Assembly: GCA_041649635.1 (NCBI GenBank)
Contig: JBAZMV010000001.1
Span: 62,001 to 126,000 of the forward strand
Direction of reading: 5' to 3'
DNA: 64,000 nt
From: Dehalococcoidia bacterium
Lineage (GTDB): Bacteria > Chloroflexota > Dehalococcoidia > E44-bin15
The notes beneath the pieces are model-generated. The model had not been told where the DNA came from. It searched no databases and worked only from the letters and a program-made list of their open reading frames with translations. Below are positions 9,657 to 16,141 of the stretch, one piece after another. Numbering within the stretch: position 1 is the stretch's first letter; every line of letters begins with the position of its first letter. A program made the translations under genes and the position numbers.

Positions 9657-10196
9657 TTGCCGTTATTCAAACGTGAAAAAAAGATATCGGGCGAGGGCAG
9701 CGGGCTGGCGCTATTCGCCGACGTCCAGGCCGCTCTCAAGGCGGAGAAGGCGCTGAAGAACGCTGGCTACGCAATAAAGCTCGTCGCCCCTCCTCCTAAG
9801 CTGCGCAAAGGCTGCGACCTTGCGGTGGAGATAAACCTTGTAGAGAGCATGGGCATCGAACGCCTGTTCCTCGAAAAGGACGTCCCCTATGTGGAAATCG
9901 TTCCGCTGAGCGAGGGCACAAGCGACCTGCTCGATATCGTGAAAGTAACCGATTTCGGCGACTGGACAATGGTCAAGGCCGGAAACATGAAACTGACCTT
10001 CGAGAAAGAGAGCGGCGTCATAGTGAACACATCCGGCGGAGGCTGCCCCGACATCCCATACATGCACGTAGAGATGATCGGGAAGAAGCTGTCCGAGGCG
10101 CCGAACCCGAAAGACATCGGCTTTACGCTGTGCGCCACCATGCTGCACCGCGCGCTGGAGGAGAGCCTGGCCATCTGGCAGGGGAGGCGCTCATGA
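9657..10196 (+). CDS. DUF3343-like protein of the selenium cluster
   Basis: A 179-residue protein starting at TTG 9657 behind an AGGGAG site. The N-terminal ~80 residues resemble the DUF3343 domain (putative Se/S carrier), with motifs GLALFADVQAALKAEKALK and APPPKLRKGCDLAV. The C-terminal part has GGGCPDIPYMHVEM near residue 130 and a lone CATML. The two cysteines in KGCD and GGCPD could bind selenium or sulfur. It lies 12 bases after yedE and overlaps the next gene by four bases. Function is unknown; a role in selenium delivery is inferred from context. Confidence 0.75.
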   Translation: MPLFKREKKISGEGSGLALFADVQAALKAEKALKNAGYAIKLVAPPPKLRKGCDLAVEINLVESMGIERLFLEKDVPYVEIVPLSEGTSDLLDIVKVTDFGDWTMVKAGNMKLTFEKESGVIVNTSGGGCPDIPYMHVEMIGKKLSEAPNPKDIGFTLCATMLHRALEESLAIWQGRRS

Positions 10197-11095
10197 CGCT
10201 GCTTATAGCCGGAGTGATACCCGATAAAAATCTGCCTCTGACCGTGGGCGACGTTGCCTCGGACGGCGACTACCTCACCGTCGATAAGCAGCGTTTCCCC
10301 TGCATGCAGGGCACCGGCGCCATGATCAGTGCCGCGCTGGCGGTGACGAGCTACTTCAAGCTGGACGCGCCGCGCGTGGTTGTCGCCGGCGACATAGGAG
10401 ACGGCGCGGGCAGCCGCGCCATATACGACCTGCTGATACACAGCGTCGATAAGCTCGCGCCGACGGTCTTAGCCCTGCATTACTGGCTGCCCGACATGGC
10501 TCAGACGAAGCGCCTGTGCGAAACAATCGACAAATGCGATAAACGGCCGGTCATGATAGCGGACGCCGCCTCGATGTATTCGGCCAAGGCCTCGGGCATG
10601 GCGTCGAGCTTCGACATATTCACGCCGGACGCCACTGAGATGGCTTTCCTCGCCGATCCGGCCGCGACGCACCCGGCCTACATCGCCAGACATCTGTTCG
10701 ATACCGACGTGACGCAAACGCCGAAGCTTATCGGCGACGCATACGCCAATAAAAGCGCAGCAAAATTACTGCTGGTAAAGGGTAAGATCGACTATATAGT
10801 TCGCGACGGCGAGATAATCAAGACAATCGCTGAACCGGACGTGCCCGCGCTCGAGCCCATCGGCGGCACCGGAGACACCATCACCGGACTCGTCGCGGGA
10901 CTGGTGTATATAGGATTGGAACCTCACGAGGCCGCCATAATCGCGGCTAGAACCAACAGGATTGCCGGACAGATGGCAAATCTGACACCGGCGACGAAAG
11001 TGAGCGAGATAATACGACAGTTCCCCGCCGTATTCGAAAAATATCTCTGCGAATGGAGCGGGGTATGCTGTATTAAAGGAGAAGGGAATGAGTGA
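10193..11095 (+). CDS. Ribokinase/YjeF-fold kinase-like protein in the selenium cluster
   Basis: A 300-residue protein. I place the start at ATG 10193, which overlaps the previous stop as ATGA; a longer frame upstream would read into that gene. The C-terminus has GGTGDTITGLVAGL (about residues 223-236), resembling the GAGD anion-hole motif of ribokinase-like and NAD(P)HX dehydratase-like enzymes, and FTPDATEMA fits the same fold. The substrate is unknown. Both ends overlap selenium-cluster genes, so it is very likely expressed with them. Two cysteines near the C-terminus (EWSGVCCIKG) are notable. Confidence 0.7.
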   Translation: MTLLIAGVIPDKNLPLTVGDVASDGDYLTVDKQRFPCMQGTGAMISAALAVTSYFKLDAPRVVVAGDIGDGAGSRAIYDLLIHSVDKLAPTVLALHYWLPDMAQTKRLCETIDKCDKRPVMIADAASMYSAKASGMASSFDIFTPDATEMAFLADPAATHPAYIARHLFDTDVTQTPKLIGDAYANKSAAKLLLVKGKIDYIVRDGEIIKTIAEPDVPALEPIGGTGDTITGLVAGLVYIGLEPHEAAIIAARTNRIAGQMANLTPATKVSEIIRQFPAVFEKYLCEWSGVCCIKGEGNE

Positions 11096-11297
11096 AGTAG
11101 ATGCGCGCGGGCTGTCCTGCCCGCTTCCTGTTATAAACACCAAGAAAGCACTGGAAGGCTCCGACAAACAGGTCACAGTGATCGTAGATAACGCCACGGC
11201 GCGCGATAATGTGACACGCCTGGCAAAGAGCAAGAAATGCTCGGTCACGGTGGAGAAAAAGGGCGGGGATTTCCACCTGACTTTAAGCAAAAGCTGA
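11088..11297 (+). CDS. yedF: YedF, TusA/SirA-family selenium metabolism protein
   Basis: A 69-residue TusA-like protein with the hallmark DARGLSCPLPVINTKKAL (CPxP motif, Cys at residue 11). TusA proteins carry sulfur as persulfide; the YedF subgroup co-occurs with selD and YedE and is thought to act in selenium metabolism. The start overlaps the kinase-like gene by eight bases and has GGAGAAGGGA upstream. Usual YedF proteins have an extra C-terminal DsrE-like domain; this one is only the TusA domain. Confidence 0.88.
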   Translation: MSEVDARGLSCPLPVINTKKALEGSDKQVTVIVDNATARDNVTRLAKSKKCSVTVEKKGGDFHLTLSKS

Positions 11298-11307
11298 ACG
11301 AGACCTT

Positions 11308-11390
11308 GTAGGGGCGATTCGCGAATCGCCCCTACACAATTTGTACCAATACATTCAAGCAACAAATGTAGGGTGGGTTCGCAAACCCAC
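11308..11390 (+). repeat. Two small GTAGGG palindromes upstream of selD
   Basis: Positions 11308-11335 form a perfect 28-base palindrome that starts GTAGGGGCG and ends CGCCCCTAC. Positions 11368-11390 are a related hairpin beginning GTAGGGTGGG with GTTTGC in the middle on the opposite strand. Similar elements occur at 15773, 46609, 46641, 47855, 47892, 52726 and 52824. They resemble REP-type intergenic palindromes. Confidence 0.85.
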
Positions 11391-11444
11391 AGCCAAGATG
11401 ATATCATAGGCCAATGGCGCACCCTCGATATCGAGGAGGTAGTA

Positions 11445-12500
11445 ATGGGCGACAGGGTGAAAAAGAGGCTTACCGAGACCGTCCGCGGGGCGGGTTGAGC
11501 CGCCAAAATAGGTCCGTCGGACCTGACAAAAGCCCTGTGCGGGCTTGAGATGATGCACGACGAGAACGTACTGGTCGGGTTGGAGACCGGCGACGATGCC
11601 GGCGTGTATCGGTTGAACGATGATCTGGCTATAATCCAGACCGTCGATTTCATCACGCCCATCGTGGACGATCCGTACACCTTCGGCCAGATAGCCGCTG
11701 CCAACTCCCTGAGCGACGTCTATGCCATGGGAGGAACGCCCATTACCGCCATGAACGTGGTCTGTTTCCCTACCAGCAGCCAGGATATCTCGACGCTGAG
11801 CGATATACTGCGTGGCGGGCTGGACAAGATGAAGGAAGCCGGCGTGGCGCTTGTCGGCGGGCACAGCGTAGCCGATGAGGAGCTTAAATACGGCCTGTCG
11901 GTAACCGGTATCATCCACCCCGCACAGGTACTGAGAAGGAACAGCCCGTGCGCCGGCGATAAAATTATTCTGACCAAGCCCATCGGCACCGGCATAGTGG
12001 CCACGGCGCTAAAGGGCGGAGAAGCCGATTCGAAGGCCATCGAGCCGGCGGTGCGCAGCATGACCACGCTGAACAAAAAGGCCGCCGAGCTTATGCGCAC
12101 GACCGAGGTGCACGCCTGCACGGACGTGACGGGCTTCAGCCTGATGGGTCACGGCTACGGTATGATAGCCAACAGCAAGCTGGGAATGGAGATAAACGTA
12201 TCATCGGTACCGATCTTCGCCGCCGCCAGGGAGTTCGCAACAATGGGATTCGTGCCGGGGGGCGCGCGGCGGAACATGGAATACTATAGCAGCCATATAG
12301 AGCAGGCCTGCGAGATAAGCGACGAGATGAGGGATATACTATTCGACCCGCAGACATCGGGCGGGCTGCTCATGGCCATACCTCAGGACAAAGCCGAAGG
12401 GCTGATGAAAAAGCTGCGCAGCAGCGGCATAAAAGAAGCAGCCATCATCGGACAGATAGTAGATAAGCCGAAAGGTAAGATCGTATTAAGGAATTCCTGA
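11445..12500 (+). CDS. selD: Selenophosphate synthetase, itself a selenoprotein
   Basis: A 351-residue SelD if the in-frame TGA at 11496-11498 is read as Sec18. The start is ATG 11445 behind GAGGAGGTA. The N-terminus reads TVRGAG-U-AAKIGPSDL, which is the SelD active-site loop where Sec or Cys is always found. Further SelD signatures are DDAGVY, ITPIVDDPYTFGQIAAANSLSDVYAMGG and the GxxGHG-like region VTGFSLMGHG. It makes selenophosphate from selenide and ATP. A caller ignoring recoding would start at 11550 and lose the active site. It is followed by selB. Confidence 0.96.
11510..11524 (+). promoter_or_regulatory. Candidate SECIS hairpin in selD
   Basis: Eleven bases after the UGA there is a perfect stem AGGTCC-GTC-GGACCT (11510-11524). 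Its position close behind the UGA matches bacterial SECIS elements, which present a short apical stem-loop to SelB inside the reading frame. The loop sequence differs from the one proposed in fdnG, so the recognised feature is not settled. Confidence 0.65.
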
Positions 12501-12504
12501 AAAA

Positions 12505-12590
12505 GAGGTGCCCCGATAAATCGGGGCCAGGGGAATTGGGGGTGTCCCCCAACTCTCCATTCCCCCAAGATTGGGGGCCAGGGGGTTGAT
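12505..12590 (+). repeat. Dispersed intergenic repeat, copy A
   Basis: This is an 86-base element built of nested complementary G and C runs: GAGGTG, then GGGGAATTGGGGGTGTCCCCC, a short spacer, then TCCCCCAAG and GGGGG, ending AGGGGGTTGA. Four other copies lie at 14619, 14845, 46795 and 48008. It fills the gap between selD and selB and can fold into a strong hairpin. Confidence 0.85.
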
Positions 12591-12596
12591 CATTAA

Positions 12597-14453
12597 ATGC
12601 CATTTGTATTAGGCACAGCAGGACATGTCGACCACGGGAAATCGCTACTGGTCAAAGCTCTGACAGGGATAGATCCCGACCGCCTCCGCGAGGAGAAAGA
12701 GCGCGGCATGACCATCGACCTGGGCTTCGCCTGGCTCACTCTGCCGAGCGGCCGCGAGGTCAGCATCGTCGACGTGCCCGGCCACGAGCGCTTCATCAAG
12801 AACATGCTGGCCGGCGTCGGCGGCATCGACCTGGCGCTGCTCATCATCGCCGCCGACGAAGGCGTCATGCCGCAGACGCGCGAACATCTCGCCATACTCG
12901 ACCTTCTTGGCGTGAAGAACGGCATCATCGCCATTACTAAAAAAGACCTAGTCGACGATGAGATGTTAGAACTGGTTACGCTGGATATCGAGGATACTAT
13001 TAAGGGAACGACGCTGGCGCAGTCGCAGATCATTCCCGTATCCGCCATGACCGGCGAGAACCTGCCGGCGCTTCTCAATGCCATCGATGCCATGCTCGAC
13101 AAAACAGCCCCCAAGCGCGATATCGGCAAGCCAAGGCTTCCAATCGACCGTATCTTCACCATGGCCGGGTTCGGCACCATAGTAACTGGAACACTCATCG
13201 ACGGCAGCCTGAAAAAGGGCCAGGAGATAGAGATCGTGCCGGCCGGCATTCGAACGCACCTCCGCGGGCTGCAATCGCACAAGCAGAGCGTGGACAGCAT
13301 CGATCCGGGCAGCCGCGTCGCCGCCAACCTGGCGAATATTGCGACCGAGCAGCTCACACGCGGCGATGTAATCACCATACCCGGCTGGCTCAAGCCCACT
13401 AAAGCGATAGACGTCAAGCTGCGCCTGCTCGCTTCAGCGCCACGTCCGCTGGAGCACAACGCGCAGGTTACCCTGCACACCGGAGCCGCCGAGTCCCAGG
13501 CCAAGGTACGATTGCTCGACGCCAGCGAGATCAAACCGGGAGATACGGCCTTTGCGCAAATAGTACTCGACACCCCGATCGCCATCGTTAAGGACGATCT
13601 TTTTATCATACGCTCACCGCAGGAGACGCTGGGTGGCGGTCAGATACTGGAGCCCCACGCTAAAAGGCACCGCAGGTTCCAGGCATCAACAATCGAGCGC
13701 CTCTCGGCAAAAGACGAAGGCAACGCTGAGTCGGTCATACTCGCATCGCTGGATGCGTACAAGCCGACCGAGCTCGCTAAGCTGGCGGCCACATGCAACA
13801 TACCCTCTAAAGACATAGATGCCGCTATCGCATCTTTGGCCGAACGCAAAGACATCACGGTGCTGGGAGAGAAGAACGACCGGCTCATTTATTCGGCGCA
13901 AGCCTGGACCGCCGTCGTACAATCGGTCGAGGAGACGCTGAAGAGATTCCACAAAGACAACCCGCTGCGACAGGGTATGGCCAAGGAAGAACTCAAGGAT
14001 AAAATAAAGGCCCCATCCAAATTCTTCGACGCCGCCGTAAAACAGCTATCCGACGAAGGTATTCTCAAGGAATCAGGTCCGATTGTGCATGCGCCCGATC
14101 ATCAAGTAAAACTGTCGTCTGAGCAGCAGAAGAAGGTCGATGCCTACATCAAAGCGTTATCGACAACTCCGTTCTCGCCGCCGCCGGAGACGATCATCGA
14201 GCCGGAACTGCTCAGCATCATCATCGGGCAGAGAAAAGTTGTGAAAGTGGCTGATGGCGTTGTTTTCACCGCCGACGCCTACGATAAAATGCTGCAAATA
14301 ATAACCGACCATATTAAGGCGCATGGGCAGACAACGGTGGCCGAGGTACGCGACCTGCTGCAGACCAGCCGCAAGTACGTTCTCGCGCTGATGGAATACA
14401 TGGACAACCAAAAAATAACCCGCCGCGTCGGCGACGGGCGGGTGCTGAGATGA
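12597..14453 (+). CDS. selB: Selenocysteine-specific elongation factor
   Basis: A 618-residue SelB. The N-terminal GTPase has G1 GTAGHVDHGKS (residues 5-15), G3 DVPGHE and G4 TKKD, followed by two beta-barrel domains. The C-terminal third is a series of winged-helix domains that bind the SECIS hairpin, including the KYVLALMEYMD and TRRVGDGRVLR end motif. It brings Sec-tRNA to UGA in fdnG and selD mRNAs. It starts six bases after repeat copy A and ends four bases before the tRNA-Sec gene on the other strand. Confidence 0.96.
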   Translation: MPFVLGTAGHVDHGKSLLVKALTGIDPDRLREEKERGMTIDLGFAWLTLPSGREVSIVDVPGHERFIKNMLAGVGGIDLALLIIAADEGVMPQTREHLAILDLLGVKNGIIAITKKDLVDDEMLELVTLDIEDTIKGTTLAQSQIIPVSAMTGENLPALLNAIDAMLDKTAPKRDIGKPRLPIDRIFTMAGFGTIVTGTLIDGSLKKGQEIEIVPAGIRTHLRGLQSHKQSVDSIDPGSRVAANLANIATEQLTRGDVITIPGWLKPTKAIDVKLRLLASAPRPLEHNAQVTLHTGAAESQAKVRLLDASEIKPGDTAFAQIVLDTPIAIVKDDLFIIRSPQETLGGGQILEPHAKRHRRFQASTIERLSAKDEGNAESVILASLDAYKPTELAKLAATCNIPSKDIDAAIASLAERKDITVLGEKNDRLIYSAQAWTAVVQSVEETLKRFHKDNPLRQGMAKEELKDKIKAPSKFFDAAVKQLSDEGILKESGPIVHAPDHQVKLSSEQQKKVDAYIKALSTTPFSPPPETIIEPELLSIIIGQRKVVKVADGVVFTADAYDKMLQIITDHIKAHGQTTVAEVRDLLQTSRKYVLALMEYMDNQKITRRVGDGRVLR

Positions 14454-14457
14454 CTTC

Positions 14458-14555
14458 TGGCGGGAGCGCATAGGAGTCGAACCTACTATGGACACCGCAG
14501 GGTGCCCACCGACGGATTTGAAGTCCGCGGAGCCCACCGGGACCCATCCGCTCCC
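14458..14555 (-). tRNA. selC: tRNA-Sec (anticodon TCA)
   Basis: On the minus strand a 98-base gene folds as tRNA-Sec. The acceptor stem is GGGAGCG with CGCTCCC, the 3' end encodes GCCA, and there is an extended D stem and a very long variable arm. The anticodon TCA lies at 14519-14521 within CTTCAAA. The length and the UGA-reading anticodon set it apart from the tRNA-Ser genes at 32.6 and 35.1 kb. It is convergent with selB. Confidence 0.95.
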
Positions 14556-14618
14556 ATAGCTGATTTACTACCATGCCATGCTATCATAACCCGTCGTGAT
14601 TTTCAATTTCGGCTGGTA

Positions 14619-14706
14619 AGAGGTGCAGGATACTTCCTGCCGGGGGAATTGGGGGTGTCCCCCAACTTTTTAAAGTCCCCCAAGCGTGGGGGATTAGGGG
14701 GTTGAA
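14619..14706 (+). repeat. Dispersed intergenic repeat, copy B
   Basis: An 88-base copy of the element: AGAGGTGCAGGATACTTCCT, then CGGGGGAATTGGGGGTGT, CCCCC, a spacer, GTCCCCCAAGCGTGGGGGA and AGGGGGTTGA. The start contains its own small hairpin, AGGATACTTCCT. It lies between tRNA-Sec and the dehydrogenase gene. Confidence 0.88.
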
Positions 14707-14717
14707 CATCATCGAGA

Positions 14718-14747
14718 TTGCCACGTCGCTTCGCTTCTCGCAATGAC
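14718..14747 (+). repeat. Short dispersed repeat of the 'attgccacgtcgctt...cgcaatgac' type
   Basis: A 30-base imperfect palindrome reading ATTGCCACGTCGCTTCGC then TTCTCGCAATGA. Related copies are at 46569-46598 (opposite orientation) and 46688-46733. Repeats of this kind are widespread in bacterial intergenic DNA. The 130 bases that follow it hold no gene. Confidence 0.7.
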
Positions 14748-14844
14748 ACTCGCGCTGCATAATTTATTGCTTCCGACCCCTGAGATGTTGTAACATCTGG
14801 ATGGTTTATAAATAAAATAACCAATATCGAAACTCACTAAGAGA

Positions 14845-14932
14845 AGAGGTGCAGGAGAAGCTCCTGCCGGGGGAATAGGGGGTGTCCCCCTTCTTTTAAT
14901 GTCCCCCATGACTGGGGGATTTAGGGGGTTGA
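14845..14932 (+). repeat. Dispersed intergenic repeat, copy C
   Basis: An 88-base copy with the same order of blocks as copy B: AGAGGTGCAGGAGAAGCTCC, GGGGGAATAGGGGGTGT, CCCCC, GTCCCCCATGACTGGGGGA and AGGGGGTTGA. It lies 46 bases before the start of the dehydrogenase at 14978. The GAAG change to AGCT keeps the first hairpin paired. Confidence 0.88.
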
Positions 14933-14977
14933 TAAAAGTTAATCAAATATCAAACCAATGAAAAGGAGAGAACCTAC

Positions 14978-15745
14978 ATGCAGATCAAAGGCAAAACCGC
15001 ATTCGTAACAGGTGGCGCCAGCGGATTGGGCGCCGCCACCGCTAAAAAGCTCCATAGCCTGGGAGCCAACATCGTCGTCGCCGACATGAACAAAGACACA
15101 GGCGACGCCATGATAAAAGAGCTCGGCTCCGGGGCCATCTTCGTTCAGATGGACATCACCAATCCCGACCAGGTGAAAGCCGGATTCGAAACGGCTCTTA
15201 AAGAGTTCAAGAACGTTGATATCCTGGTACACTGCGCCGGAACCGGCTGGGTCGGAAAGATAGCCGGCAAGGAGGGCCCGCACGACCTCAACATGTTCAT
15301 CAAGATCGTCAACATCAACCTCATCGGCACGTTCGATGTCTGTCGCTGGGCCGCGTTCCATATGCAGGCCAACGAGCCCAACGAGGACGGCGAACGCGGC
15401 GTAATCATCAACACCGCATCCATCGCCGCCACCGACCCGCAGATAGGGCAGATAGCCTACTGCGCCTCCAAGGCCGGAGTGGTCGGCATGACGCTATCGA
15501 TTGCCAGAGACATGTCACGTGTTGGTATCAGGTGCTGCACCATCATCCCCGGGGCCTTCGCCACACCGCTTACCGCCATGATGCCCAAGGAGATGAACGA
15601 CGCGCTGGCGGCGCAGATTCCCTTCCCCAAGCGCTTCGGCAAGCCGGAAGAATACGCCATGCTGGCGCAGCAGATAGTCGAGAACCCCTTCCTCAATGGC
15701 GAGACGATACGATTGGATGGCGCCATACGCATGCCGCCGAAATAA
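14978..15745 (+). CDS. Short-chain dehydrogenase, HSD10-like 3-hydroxyacyl-CoA dehydrogenase
   Basis: A 255-residue SDR enzyme. It has the NAD-binding motif TGGASGLGAATA (about residues 10-21) and an active site with S in NTASIAA and Y-C-A-S-K (catalytic Tyr and Lys). The stretch NEPNEDGERGVIINTAS and the C-terminal ENPFLNGETIRLDGAIRM closely resemble type II 3-hydroxyacyl-CoA dehydrogenases (HSD17B10 family). It probably oxidises 3-hydroxyacyl-CoA in beta-oxidation-like pathways, as the genes at 46950 and 48225 may. Start ATG 14978 follows AAAAGGAGAG. It stands alone between repeats. Confidence 0.9.
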   Translation: MQIKGKTAFVTGGASGLGAATAKKLHSLGANIVVADMNKDTGDAMIKELGSGAIFVQMDITNPDQVKAGFETALKEFKNVDILVHCAGTGWVGKIAGKEGPHDLNMFIKIVNINLIGTFDVCRWAAFHMQANEPNEDGERGVIINTASIAATDPQIGQIAYCASKAGVVGMTLSIARDMSRVGIRCCTIIPGAFATPLTAMMPKEMNDALAAQIPFPKRFGKPEEYAMLAQQIVENPFLNGETIRLDGAIRMPPK

Positions 15746-15772
15746 CGACTAACATTTACGATTATATGTGAC

Positions 15773-15800
15773 GTAGGGGCGATTCATGAATCGCCCCTAC
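15773..15800 (+). repeat. Small GTAGGGG palindrome
   Basis: A perfect 28-base palindrome that starts GTAGGGGCGATTCATG. It differs from the 11308 copy only in two central bases, and the change keeps the dyad (CATG for CGCG). It lies just after the dehydrogenase stop. Confidence 0.85.
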
Positions 15801-15822
15801 TGTTTATGGAAATAGAATACTC

Positions 15823-15946
15823 ATGACCGACACATCTGTTCACATCGAAGAAATTCCTCTCGGCGACCCGTGCTGGACCCCGCCCCTACGAGTCCATGGG
15901 AGCGCGGCATTACAAAACGTGGCGCATCTACGAGTTGCCGTTATAA
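15823..15946 (+). pseudogene. Possible remnant of a small gene, acetyltransferase-like C-terminus
   Basis: A start at 15823 gives MTDTSVHIEEIPLGDPCW, then the frame loses sense near a CCGCCCCTAC repeat-like stretch. In another frame, 15889-15946 encodes YESMGARHYKTWRIYELPL followed by a stop, which looks like the end of a GNAT-type N-acyltransferase. I read this as both ends of a gene with the middle deleted at a repeat. The evidence is short and could be chance. Confidence 0.35.
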
Positions 15947-16076
15947 CTAGACCAACTTCACTTATACGATAACGCTTTTTTACCGCTCAAACATTGACAG
16001 AATGCCCTGAATTATGGTAAAAGAACGGAATATGAATATGTCGTCAGAATGGGTATCATATAAATATCAACGGAGT

Positions 16077-16099
16077 CCTGCGTAATCCGCAGGTTTTTT
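16077..16099 (+). terminator. Hairpin with T-run in the leader of the GLUG protein gene
   Basis: CCTGCG (16077-16082) pairs with CGCAGG (16088-16093), and six T follow. This has the form of an intrinsic terminator on the plus strand, yet no intact plus-strand gene ends nearby. A TTGACA at 15994-15999 could be a -35 box for transcription into it. It may attenuate the gene starting at 16142. Confidence 0.6.
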
Positions 16100-16141
16100 G
16101 TTTAAATGAAACGCGTCGGAGGCGATTTCAAGGAGTCCGAC

